64,000 nucleotides of DNA from Sulfuricurvum sp. (GTDB lineage: Bacteria > Campylobacterota > Campylobacteria > Campylobacterales > Sulfurimonadaceae). Of the stretch, positions 34,345 through 42,269 are shown piece after piece. The notes below the pieces were generated by a model that searched no databases, had not been told where the DNA came from, and saw nothing but the letters and a program-made list of their open reading frames with translations. The translations under genes and the position numbers were made by a program. Numbering within the stretch: the stretch's first letter is position 1; each line of letters opens with the position of its first letter. The stretch is taken from assembly GCF_028713855.1 (NCBI RefSeq), contig NZ_JAQTNN010000009.1, forward strand, positions 60,328-124,327. Direction: 5' to 3'.

Positions 34345-36057
34345 ATGAGTATTCCCATTTATACTTATGATGCGGTTATTGTCGGAGCTGGTTTAGCCGG
34401 ATGTGCCGCAGCTCGCGAGTTGCAAAAAGCCGGTAAGAGAGTTGCCGTCGTCACAAAACTACACCCATTGCGCAGTCACTCAGGTGCTGCTCAAGGTGGA
34501 ATTAATGCTGCGTTCAGTGACGCAGACAGCGTTGAGCTTCATGAGTTCGATACCGTAAAAGGTTCAGACTACCTTGCCGACCAAGACGTAGTACAGTTTA
34601 TGTGTGAAAAAGCACCGGAAACGATCCGTTGGGTTGAGCGTATGGGTGCGGCATTCAGCCGTAACGAAGACGGAACCATTGCCCAACGCCCATTCGGCGG
34701 ACAATCTTCACCACGTGCTTGTTTTGCAAAAGACCGTACAGGGCTTACCCTCCTTCAAACCATCTATGAACAAGCATTCCGTGAGGGCGTTGAGTTTTGG
34801 GATGAGTGGTATGTTGCCGATTTGTTATATAACGACGGAAAAGTGTACGGTGTCAGTGCCTATAACATCCGTAACAGCGAAAAAGCGATTTTCAATGCGA
34901 AAGCGGTTATGTTCGCAACCGGCGGATATGCTCGTGCCTTTAAAATCAATTCCAATGCTCACGCAAACACCGGTGACGGTCTTTCACTCGTAGCGCGTCA
35001 CGGTCTTCCTCTCGAAGATATGGAATTCGTACAATTTCATCCGTCAGGACTTTCCGGAAACGGTGTTTTGATCTCTGAAGCGGCTCGCGGTGAGGGTGGT
35101 AAACTCCTTAACTCACTGGGTGAGCGTTTTATGGAAAAATACGCACCCAACGCAATGGAACTCGCATCTCGCGACGTTGTTGCCCGTGCAATCATCCAAG
35201 AGATTCGTGAAGGACGCGGTGTCGGTCCACGTAAAGACGCCGTATTCATCGATCTTGTCCATTTGGGCAAAGAGAAAATCATGGAACGTCTGCCGGAACT
35301 TCGCGATCTTGCGATCACCTTCCTCGGTCTTGACATGATTAAAGAGCCGATTTTGATCTCGGCAACCGCTCACTACTCGATGGGCGGTATTCCGATGGAT
35401 AAACACGGTCACGTTCGTAAAAACAACTCTGAATTCGTCGAAGGGTTCTACGCAGCCGGCGAGTGTTCATGTTCATCCGTTCACGGTGCAAACCGCCTCG
35501 GTGCAAACTCAGTACTTGAAGCATTGTTATTCGGACGATTTGTCGGTAAAACAATGGTAGATGAAGTGGATGGCATTGCATTGCATCCTGCTACTGAAGC
35601 GGACGCCGAACGTATGATCAATGAAATGAATTGGGTTCTGACCAACAATGGCCAAGAATCAGTCTCTGTACTTCGTAACGAGCTTCAGCAGTCAATGACT
35701 GACAATGCGGGTGTTTTCCGCAGCGCTGAAACATTGATTGCTCAAATGGAAATTCTAAAAGATTTACGTAACCGCTACCAACATATCCGTATTGCCGATA
35801 AATCAAAAATCTTCAATACCGAGCTTCAAGAAGCGATCGAATTCGGTCATATGCTTGATTACTCACTATTTATCGTTGCAAGTGCATTGGATCGTAAAGA
35901 GAGCCGTGGAGCTCATTTCCGTGAGGATTTCCCGACACGTGATGATGAGCAGTTCTTGAAACACACGATGGCATACATGGATGAAACCGGTAATGTCACG
36001 CTTGATTACATGGATGTAACCCTCGGTCGCCATGAACTCAAAGCACGATCATATTAA
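34345..36057 (+). CDS. sdhA: Succinate dehydrogenase/fumarate reductase flavoprotein subunit
   Basis: A 570-residue flavoprotein. The Rossmann motif AVIVGAGLAGCAAAREL, the FAD-attaching His in RSHSGAAQGGINAAF, the active-site segment SATAHYSMGGIPMD and ANRLGANSVLEAL are all present. The protein lacks a twin-arginine signal, so it faces the cytoplasm, unlike the periplasmic MfrA of Campylobacter. It pairs with an SdhB-like and a CCG-domain SdhE-like protein, giving a type E complex rather than one with a cytochrome b. Start at 34345 has AAGGAAGG upstream; a TTG at 34288 is in frame but less likely. Confidence 0.93.
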   Translation: MSIPIYTYDAVIVGAGLAGCAAARELQKAGKRVAVVTKLHPLRSHSGAAQGGINAAFSDADSVELHEFDTVKGSDYLADQDVVQFMCEKAPETIRWVERMGAAFSRNEDGTIAQRPFGGQSSPRACFAKDRTGLTLLQTIYEQAFREGVEFWDEWYVADLLYNDGKVYGVSAYNIRNSEKAIFNAKAVMFATGGYARAFKINSNAHANTGDGLSLVARHGLPLEDMEFVQFHPSGLSGNGVLISEAARGEGGKLLNSLGERFMEKYAPNAMELASRDVVARAIIQEIREGRGVGPRKDAVFIDLVHLGKEKIMERLPELRDLAITFLGLDMIKEPILISATAHYSMGGIPMDKHGHVRKNNSEFVEGFYAAGECSCSSVHGANRLGANSVLEALLFGRFVGKTMVDEVDGIALHPATEADAERMINEMNWVLTNNGQESVSVLRNELQQSMTDNAGVFRSAETLIAQMEILKDLRNRYQHIRIADKSKIFNTELQEAIEFGHMLDYSLFIVASALDRKESRGAHFREDFPTRDDEQFLKHTMAYMDETGNVTLDYMDVTLGRHELKARSY

Positions 36058-36068
36058 GGGAGACTCAC

Positions 36069-37046
36069 ATGGATACGATAAAATCGCAACAAGTAACATT
36101 TAAAGTTTTCCGTTTCAACGAAGAGACCGATTACCTTCCTTACTATAACACCTACGTTTTGGATGTAACCCACGAAGAGGTGGTTCTAGACATCCTAAAC
36201 CGCATCAAATGGGATCACGACGGAAGCCTTTCCTATCGTCGCAGCTGCCGTCACGGTATCTGCGGTGTGTGCTCGATCAAAGTAAACGGTAAAGGTATTT
36301 TGGCCTGTAAATCACGTCTTTTTGATTTGATTAACGTTTTCGGCAGTGAACTGGTTATTGAACCGCTTAGTACGAAAAGGGTTGTTAAAGACCTCATTAT
36401 TGATAAAAAAGACTTCTGGGATAAACACGCATCGATTAAACCATATCTCGTCAGCGATATCGAAGAACACCCTGCGTCGGAGCATCTCGTCAGTCCACAT
36501 GATGCTGAAAAACTTCTCGAAGCCGACTACTGCATCCAATGCGGTGCATGTCACTACTCATGTCCGGCATTGGCGATCAATGAAGAGTTTATCGGACCGG
36601 CTGCTTTTGCAGCGGCATACCGTTTCAGCGCCGATGTTCGTGATGAGGCTTCGTTAGAGCGCTTGCACATTGTCAATGAAGAAACTCAAGGGGTTTGGGA
36701 TTGTGTCAAATGTATGGAGTGTGCGCAAGTATGTCCGAAAGAAGTCAACCCGATCGAAAAAATTACCAAACTTCATAATATGGTATTTGAAGCCAACATT
36801 GCTAAAAACAATGTCGCTACCCGCCATGCCGTCGGTTTTGCCCACTCGATCGAAAAACACGGTTTGCTCGATGAGGGTGAACTGGTACGTTACTCTGAAG
36901 GCAATTTCGGCGTAATGAAACATATCCCTGAAGCGATCGCCATGTTTAAAAACGGCAAAATCGTTATGCCGTGGAATATGCCGAAATCAAAAAATCTGGA
37001 TGAAATCAAAAAATTGATTAAATCTTCATCCACTGTGAAATTTTAG
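36069..37046 (+). CDS. sdhB: Succinate dehydrogenase/fumarate reductase iron-sulfur subunit
   Basis: A 325-residue electron-transfer subunit. The [2Fe-2S] motif is in SCRHGICGVCSIKVNGKG, with the fourth Cys in GILACKSRL; the C-terminal part has CIQCGACHYSCPAL and CVKCMECAQVCPKEVNP for [4Fe-4S] and additional clusters. It is longer than classical SdhB (about 240), as in the type E complexes. AAGGGAG precedes the ATG. It transfers electrons between the flavoprotein and the CCG-domain subunit. Confidence 0.95.
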   Translation: MDTIKSQQVTFKVFRFNEETDYLPYYNTYVLDVTHEEVVLDILNRIKWDHDGSLSYRRSCRHGICGVCSIKVNGKGILACKSRLFDLINVFGSELVIEPLSTKRVVKDLIIDKKDFWDKHASIKPYLVSDIEEHPASEHLVSPHDAEKLLEADYCIQCGACHYSCPALAINEEFIGPAAFAAAYRFSADVRDEASLERLHIVNEETQGVWDCVKCMECAQVCPKEVNPIEKITKLHNMVFEANIAKNNVATRHAVGFAHSIEKHGLLDEGELVRYSEGNFGVMKHIPEAIAMFKNGKIVMPWNMPKSKNLDEIKKLIKSSSTVKF

Positions 37047-37055
37047 GAGCTGATT

Positions 37056-37934
37056 ATGGAAAAACTAAAATACGCCCTCTACACCGGATGTACGGCGCGT
37101 GAAAGTACGCCGGAGCTTCTAAAATCGACAATGGCAATTGCCGACAAGCTCGGAATCGAGTTGGTATTATTAGACGAAGCAAGCTGCTGCGGTGCATCTC
37201 ACCTCCAAGATTACGATGATTTTTTATCCCTCGTACTCAATGCACGTAACATCTGCTATGCGGAAAAACTGGGTCTTACAATGGTTACCATCTGTAATAC
37301 CTGCCAGCTCAACACAGCAATGACCAAACACCGTCTCGATACCAATCCGGAGTTAAAAGTGAAAGTAAACGCTAAACTCGCAGAAGTTGGCTTGGAGTAT
37401 AAAGGGACATCCGAAGTGACCCACTTCCTATATGCCCTTATCCAAGATTACGGTTTGGAAAAATTGGCGGCTAACGTGAAAGTACCACTCAGCCAATTCA
37501 ATATCGCTCCGTTCTACGGATGCCACAACATTCGCCCTTCAGAGCTTCAAAATCTCAGTAACGGCGGAGAAAACCCTTACAATCCGACTTCACTCGATGA
37601 TCTTATCATTGCGTGCGGCGGTGTCAATGTTAATTACGAAGAGAAAAACAAATGCTGCGGCTTCCATGCCGAACTTCAGTCACCGCGTACCGCAGCGATC
37701 TTAACCGGTAATGCAATTGCAGGGGCTATGGATGCCAATGCGGACTGGATGGTTACACCGTGTCCGTTGTGTCATCTCAAACTCGACGTTCAAAATCACG
37801 GTGCTTCTAAAGCACTCGGTCGTGAAGTACACCTTCCTGTATTGCACATGCCTCAAATGGTCGGTCTTGCACTCGGATGCACTCCTGTAGAGCTAGGACT
37901 TAACCACCACGTTACCAAAGTCAATTTCGTTTAA
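37056..37934 (+). CDS. sdhE: CCG-domain subunit of succinate/fumarate oxidoreductase (SdhE/HdrB-like)
   Basis: A 292-residue protein with two cysteine-rich CCG domains: YTGCTARES, EASCCGASHL with CNTCQLN (first), and APFYGCHNIRPS, KNKCCGFHAE with TPCPLCHLKLDV (second). These match HdrB and SdhE of type E succinate:quinone reductases, where they hold an unusual [4Fe-4S] cluster and replace the haem membrane anchor. AGGAGCTGATT precedes the ATG. The complex may run as fumarate reductase or succinate dehydrogenase with menaquinone. No membrane helix is apparent. Confidence 0.92.
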   Translation: MEKLKYALYTGCTARESTPELLKSTMAIADKLGIELVLLDEASCCGASHLQDYDDFLSLVLNARNICYAEKLGLTMVTICNTCQLNTAMTKHRLDTNPELKVKVNAKLAEVGLEYKGTSEVTHFLYALIQDYGLEKLAANVKVPLSQFNIAPFYGCHNIRPSELQNLSNGGENPYNPTSLDDLIIACGGVNVNYEEKNKCCGFHAELQSPRTAAILTGNAIAGAMDANADWMVTPCPLCHLKLDVQNHGASKALGREVHLPVLHMPQMVGLALGCTPVELGLNHHVTKVNFV

Positions 37935-37938
37935 TATT

Positions 37939-37956
37939 CTTTCCCCTTGGGGAAAG
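37939..37956 (+). terminator. Terminator-like hairpin after the sdh operon
   Basis: CTTTCCCC and GGGGAAAG form a perfect 8-bp stem with only 2 loop bases, 4 bases after the sdhE stop, followed by a pyrimidine-rich stretch. Likely transcript end for sdhABE. Confidence 0.55.
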
Positions 37957-38071
37957 GACCACTTTCCTTCTTTTCTTTATATTTCCGCTTCCTCTGTACT
38001 CGTTTTAATACGTTTTTCACTGTATCTTAGCTAAAATTTTATCACCTGATAAGCGGATCAAAGGCAGATAT

Positions 38072-39244
38072 ATGATCGACTCAGTATGTAGTATTTCTTG
38101 CAACACCATACAACCAACCTCTTTAGTCACAGTGGACTTTCAAATAAAAGATAAGACATTTAACATTTATTTTAAAAATGATGAGAGCAATCTTCTTTCC
38201 GGTAATACAGAAGCTTTTATAGCTTGCGCACTTTTACCCAGCATGAAAATGGGTGGAGGGAAAATATCTACCAATGGCAAAATCACTACCAAATTTATCT
38301 CAGGATTATCCACGATTCAAGATATTTACTGCGTTTGGGAGCCTTCTTTTAAGAACATTGAAGTCGTAGGTTCAACATATCAAACAACTGTTTCTTTCAC
38401 ACAAAAGAGAGTTGGTGCCTTTTTCACCGGAGGCGTCGATTCTTTTTATACTTTTTTAAAGCATCAAGAGGAGATAACCGACTTGATCTTTGTACATGGC
38501 TTGGATATTCAGCTCGAGGATACCGTACTAAGAAATAAAACATCAGAGATGATCCGTAAAGTCGCTAATGAATTTGGTAAAAATGTTATTGAAATTGAAA
38601 CGAATATCCGTGAACTCCTTAATTTCTATGTAGATTGGGGAAAGCTCGGACATGGACCTGCCCTTGCAGCAATAGGGCATCTTCTATCTCCAACGTTACA
38701 CCGAATTTATATACCCTCAAGCTTCACCTATAAAAATTTATTTCCTTGGGGATCACATCCTATTTTAGACCCGTTATGGAGTTCGGATAGTCTTGAATTT
38801 ATCCACGATGGTTGTGAAGCGACACGAGTGAAGAAAGTTGCACTTATTGCAAAATATGACATTGCTATGAACAGCCTACGGGTATGCTGGAGCAATCCTG
38901 AAAGCAGCTTTAACTGCGGGCGATGCGAAAAATGTATCCGGACAATGATCAATCTTAAAATAAATAATGCACTAAGTCGATGTACTACATTTACTGAAGC
39001 GTTAGATATTAAACAAATTGTAAAAATAGTTGCGCATGATGTGGGTACACGTGCTTTTATACAAGAAAATCTGGATGAGCTCGAAAAAAATCAAACTGAT
39101 AATGAACTAAAAAAAGCTTTGATTTATGTTCTAAACAAACCAGAAATGCCCTATCTAAAACGTTTTAGACGGAGGATAAGGGGTGCTGTCAAAGAATGGA
39201 TTGCCTCTTTATTTCAAAAAAACTTACAGAAGGTCTGTTTGTGA
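38072..39244 (+). CDS. QueC-like PP-loop ATPase family protein of unknown function
   Basis: A 390-residue soluble protein. The P-loop-like PPi-binding motif is FFTGGVDSFYTFLKH near residues 115-130 (S-G-G-x-D-S pattern of N-type ATP pyrophosphatases), and a C-terminal cysteine cluster VCWSNPESSFNCGRCEKCIR matches the zinc motif of QueC (Cx..CGxCxxCxxR). The N-terminal 110 residues are strand-rich and unlike QueC. Standalone QueC-like proteins occur in 7-deazaguanine synthesis, in phage-defence systems (QatC, CBASS Cap9) and near polysaccharide genes. No partner of those systems is adjacent; it overlaps the DUF167 gene by 4 bases. The region is more AT-rich than the sdh operon. Confidence 0.7.
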   Translation: MIDSVCSISCNTIQPTSLVTVDFQIKDKTFNIYFKNDESNLLSGNTEAFIACALLPSMKMGGGKISTNGKITTKFISGLSTIQDIYCVWEPSFKNIEVVGSTYQTTVSFTQKRVGAFFTGGVDSFYTFLKHQEEITDLIFVHGLDIQLEDTVLRNKTSEMIRKVANEFGKNVIEIETNIRELLNFYVDWGKLGHGPALAAIGHLLSPTLHRIYIPSSFTYKNLFPWGSHPILDPLWSSDSLEFIHDGCEATRVKKVALIAKYDIAMNSLRVCWSNPESSFNCGRCEKCIRTMINLKINNALSRCTTFTEALDIKQIVKIVAHDVGTRAFIQENLDELEKNQTDNELKKALIYVLNKPEMPYLKRFRRRIRGAVKEWIASLFQKNLQKVCL

Positions 39245-39549
39245 AAGCCAAAACACTTGCCAATATTTTTTATCAATGGGAAGGAGATATTTTAGTGCTC
39301 AATATTTTGGGAACTCCAAGTGCCAAACGAGATGCTATAGGAAAAGTTAAAGGGAATCAGCTCAAAGTAAGCGTGACCGCAGCACCCGTAGCGGGAAAAG
39401 CAACCGATCATATGGTCCGCTTTTTAGCAAAAGAGTTCGGCGTATCCCCCTCGGATTTTGAAGTGGTATACGGACGGATGAATATCAACAAACAGCTTCG
39501 GATTAAAGCCCCTAAACAACTTCCGTCATCGATAGAGTTTTTATCTTAA
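39241..39549 (+). CDS. DUF167 (YggU) family protein
   Basis: A 102-residue protein of the DUF167/YggU family. Typical segments are LNILGTPSAKRDAIGKVKGNQLKVSVTAAPVAGKA (seen as VTAAPVAGKATDHMV) and VVYGRMNINKQLRIK. It begins with GTG overlapping the preceding TGA; an in-frame extension to 39196 lies in the upstream gene. Function unknown; such proteins are often encoded near cell-division genes, here near mogA. Confidence 0.88.
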   Translation: MKAKTLANIFYQWEGDILVLNILGTPSAKRDAIGKVKGNQLKVSVTAAPVAGKATDHMVRFLAKEFGVSPSDFEVVYGRMNINKQLRIKAPKQLPSSIEFLS

Positions 39550-39577
39550 CTCTGTTTATTTACACATTAATACCAAG

Positions 39578-40102
39578 TTACTGTTTTGGTCGAAATGCCT
39601 TGATAATCTCTTCATTACACTCTAAATACGGTCCCTCAATCAGATCAATGCAATACGGTACAGCCGGAAACACCGCATCCAGACACTCACGGATCGATTT
39701 AGGTTTACCGGGAAGATTAATAATAAGACTTTTACCACGAATACCGGCAGTTTGACGAGATAGAATCGCGGTAGGGACGTATTTAAGGCTAACCTGACGC
39801 ATTAATTCACCGAATCCCGGCATCATCTTCTCACACACATTTTCGGTTGCTTCAGGGGTAACATCACGCTTTGCAGGACCTGTCCCACCGGTAGTGACCA
39901 CAAGACAGCACCCCTCAACATCGCACAACTCCATCATCGTCTCTTCTATCGTGTATTGATCATCGGGGATACAGCGATACACAATCTCATGTTCCGATTT
40001 TAGATAGTCTTTCATAGTGTCTTGAATGGCAACACCAGAGATATCTTCATAAATTCCTGCACTGGCACGGTCTGAAGCGGTAATAACACCTATTTTGATC
40101 AT
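39578..40102 (-). CDS. mogA: Molybdopterin adenylyltransferase MogA
   Basis: A 174-residue enzyme that adenylates molybdopterin before molybdenum insertion. Recognised by IGVITASDRASAGIYEDISG, VVTTGGTGPAKRDVTPEAT (the nucleotide/pterin site) and LIINLPGKPKSIRECLDAVFPAVPYC (partly shown). AGGAGAAAAAC precedes the ATG. It is convergent with the DUF167 gene. Confidence 0.96.
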   Translation of the reverse strand: MIKIGVITASDRASAGIYEDISGVAIQDTMKDYLKSEHEIVYRCIPDDQYTIEETMMELCDVEGCCLVVTTGGTGPAKRDVTPEATENVCEKMMPGFGELMRQVSLKYVPTAILSRQTAGIRGKSLIINLPGKPKSIRECLDAVFPAVPYCIDLIEGPYLECNEEIIKAFRPKQ

Positions 40103-40249
40103 TGTTTTTCTCCTGTTTTTATTTCATCTAAGTTAGTGTGGAAATTTTGGTTTAGGCAGTAATAGTCATTCAAAAACTCCATAAAATCTTGGAAATGAAT
40201 ATTTAATCTCGCCTATACTATTTTCCGATACTAAAGTGTTAGTCCCATT

Positions 40250-40272
40250 CGGAAGTGAGGCTTTAGCCTCGC
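40250..40272 (+). repeat. REP palindrome copy 1
   Basis: 23-bp element, CGGAAGTGAGGC at its start, with a stem GAGGCT/AGCCTC. It lies in the 3' part of the RAYT gene and is one of six copies. Its left neighbour (40208-40249) is echoed upstream of copy 4 (40786-40825), indicating a larger composite repeat. Confidence 0.75.
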
Positions 40273-40649
40273 TATTGTTTATCTCATCTATTTTCAACGG
40301 ATTATTTTTAATATATTCATACACCACTGAAAAATGTTTTTCATCTCTGATTGCCTTATCGTAATAATCATCAGCCCAGAATCTACCATTTTTACCTAAA
40401 ATCTCATTAATTTTTTTAGCACTTGTACCTTTAATCTTCTGCATAACCTTACTCAAATTTTCCAATGGTTTAAAAAGAATATGCACATGATTATTCATAA
40501 TACAAAATGCAACAAGCTCATACAGCCTTTTATCATTACTGATTAGAAAGTCAAATAAATATTTCAAAACATCATCTTTAAGGTAAGCTCCTTTGATAGA
40601 TATATCCAAATATTCATCGATCTTTTGTTGTTTTTCTTTATTGCTCATA

Positions 40650-40672
40650 GCGGGACTAAAGTCCCACTTCCG
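40650..40672 (-). repeat. REP palindrome copy 2
   Basis: 23-bp element read on the minus strand as CGGAAGTGGGACT then AGTCCC and CGC, with a GGGACT/AGTCCC stem. It sits in the middle of the transposase coding sequence, encoding the loop RKWDFSPAM. Confidence 0.75.
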
Positions 40673-40762
40673 CACAAATTCATCAACACTCTCAAATGTT
40701 CTAAATGTCACAAACTGATAATACCCTTTCAAATCAATATGTGGCAAATGAGTAAATTTTCT

Positions 40763-40785
40763 CGGAAGTGGGGTTTTAACCCCGC
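40763..40785 (+). repeat. REP palindrome copy 3
   Basis: 23-bp element with stem GGGGTT/AACCCC, differing from copy 2 by compensating changes that keep the hairpin. It encodes GGVKTPLPR in the transposase N-terminal region. Confidence 0.75.
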
Positions 40786-40825
40786 CTACTACATGACTTT
40801 CCGACATTGAAGTGTCAGTTCCAAT

Positions 40826-40848
40826 TGTATGTGAGACTTCAGTCCCGC
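40826..40848 (+). repeat. REP palindrome copy 4
   Basis: 23-bp, more diverged copy (TGTATGTGAGACT start, AGTCCCGC end). The preceding bases 40786-40825 resemble those left of copy 1. Confidence 0.65.
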
Positions 40849-40865
40849 CTATATTGTTGTCACTT

Positions 40866-40888
40866 CGGAGGTGGAACTTTAGTCCCGC
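40866..40888 (+). repeat. REP palindrome copy 5
   Basis: 23-bp copy beginning CGGAGGTGGAACT and ending AGTCCCGC, 17 bases after copy 4 in the same orientation. Confidence 0.7.
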
Positions 40889-40914
40889 ATAAGCTTCCTC
40901 TTGCATCTCTTTTT

Positions 40915-40937
40915 GCGAGGCTAAAGCCTCACTTCCG
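40915..40937 (-). repeat. REP palindrome copy 6
   Basis: 23-bp copy in inverted orientation at the very 5' end of the transposase frame, with stem GAGGCT/AGCCTC identical to copy 1. Copies 1 and 6 thus bracket the locus as an inverted pair. Confidence 0.75.
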
Positions 40938-40951
40938 TTTTTCATCATTGC

Positions 40952-42268
40952 CTATTTTCTCGTATCTTTTCTAACTGCTGTCAAAAATTGATAATATAAA
41001 TATCCTAAAGACACCTTATTTAATACCATAATTATGTATGAATTATTAAAATCATTGATACTTGATAAAATATTAATGTATTTAAAAATGCACTCAAATT
41101 GAATTTTATTGAGAATTATTAAATCATTTCCAAGAGATAAATTCGTACAAATACTAATTATGAAGATCCAAAATAATGATAAAAACCAATTAGTTGAATA
41201 ATTAGAACTGAGCCAATGAAAAAATGACACAATACCGTCAAGTAACGAGTGTTTCCAAATATCATTTCTATATCTTGCTAGTTCTAATGTATGATAATAA
41301 TTTGCTTCTATTTTATTACCAATCTTTTCGAAATTATATTTGATAATACGATATGTTTCCCGTGATGTATTTTTTCTGGATTCTTTACTTTCAAGCCCAT
41401 TTATTCCAAAAAAATTAATCTCTTTATCGCCGCTCGTATAATCTAAATTCAATCCTTTATTAAATATTGAGCCTCTAAATGAGACAAACTTTTCAAATAT
41501 AATGTATTCAAATTTAGCTTTTGTATTAAAAATACACTTGTCAAATAATGCAAAGCCTTTATAGGTTATTTCACTTAAATCAAACTCTTCTTGAAAAGTA
41601 ACCTCATTAAATTCTGACAATACTTCAAAATCAACATTTTTGATTGCTATGATATTTATTTTAGTCTTATAAATTGTAAAGTCTCTTTTAAAGGTAGAGT
41701 CTATAATCGTCATTTCATTAATTTCACAATTATTTAGCTCAATTTTATTAATTTCGTTATCCAAAATTTCTGTTTTTACCAACTGTAACATCTTTATGGA
41801 AGTTAAATTTAAATCAATATGGATAATTGTAATATCATTTAACAAACTAATTTGTTCAAATTCACAATTTTGAAAATTTCTAGCTAACAAATGAATATGA
41901 TAGATCTTTGAATTTTCTATATAAACGTTTAGCTTACACTCATTAAAGAGTATATGCCAATCTAAGTTAACATTTTCATTCCAAAACTTTATATGACATT
42001 TGTCAAAGATAAAGCTTACGAAATATGTACTGTTTATTTTCTCTATTTCAGAATATATATTTTTAATTTCATCATTGATAGAAATAAAAGAATCAAAATT
42101 AGTATTTGAACAAATAATATCAATTTTTTTGAAAGTAGAATCTATAGTTGGAAACTGATGAGCATTTAGCGGTACTTGATCAAATATATTTATATCAAAA
42201 TTCAATTTTGAACAATTAGATTGTTTTTGAATTATTTCAATGACTTCATTTTTCAGATTTTCATCCAT
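40952..42268 (-). CDS. Pentapeptide-repeat-like membrane protein, AT-rich
   Basis: A 438-residue protein rich in Asn, Ile and Lys, with strongly AT-rich codons unlike its neighbours. The middle half has five-residue periodicity of aromatic and Leu positions (FDKCIFNTKAKFEYIIFEKF, FRGSIFNKGLNL) suggesting a pentapeptide-repeat beta-helix. The end has two hydrophobic segments (WFLSLFWIFIISICTNLSL and YIIMVLNKVSLGYLYYQF) typical of membrane-anchored pentapeptide proteins. The ATG at 42268 follows AGGGGCTGTG. Function unknown; composition suggests recent horizontal acquisition. Confidence 0.75.
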   Translation of the reverse strand: MDENLKNEVIEIIQKQSNCSKLNFDINIFDQVPLNAHQFPTIDSTFKKIDIICSNTNFDSFISINDEIKNIYSEIEKINSTYFVSFIFDKCHIKFWNENVNLDWHILFNECKLNVYIENSKIYHIHLLARNFQNCEFEQISLLNDITIIHIDLNLTSIKMLQLVKTEILDNEINKIELNNCEINEMTIIDSTFKRDFTIYKTKINIIAIKNVDFEVLSEFNEVTFQEEFDLSEITYKGFALFDKCIFNTKAKFEYIIFEKFVSFRGSIFNKGLNLDYTSGDKEINFFGINGLESKESRKNTSRETYRIIKYNFEKIGNKIEANYYHTLELARYRNDIWKHSLLDGIVSFFHWLSSNYSTNWFLSLFWIFIISICTNLSLGNDLIILNKIQFECIFKYINILSSINDFNNSYIIMVLNKVSLGYLYYQFLTAVRKDTRK

Positions 42269-42269
42269 T

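Larger units (their letters stand above)
40166..40948 (-). mobile_element. REP-associated tyrosine transposase (RAYT) gene containing its own REP repeats
   Basis: A 260-residue single-strand HUH endonuclease of the Y1/TnpA-REP family. The core has HIDLKGYYQFVTFRTFES at about residue 70, the HUH motif in NNHVHILFKP near 150, and a likely catalytic Tyr in VVYEYIKNNP near 210. The N-terminal 60 residues and two internal loops are encoded by REP palindromes (listed separately), so the gene has absorbed its own substrate repeats in frame. Possible starts are the ATG at 40948 and internal ones. It is probably still intact, because no stop interrupts the frame. It sits between mogA and an AT-rich hypothetical gene. 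Confidence 0.85.

Noticed and set aside
38072..39549. Complete Qat or CBASS defence system around the QueC-like gene
   Set aside because: No QatA/B/D, nucleotidyltransferase, TGT-like or effector gene is adjacent; only DUF167 and mogA follow.
40208..40937. CRISPR array from the regularly repeated 23-mers
   Set aside because: Copies occur in both orientations with irregular spacing, are palindromic and lie within a transposase gene, which fits REP elements.
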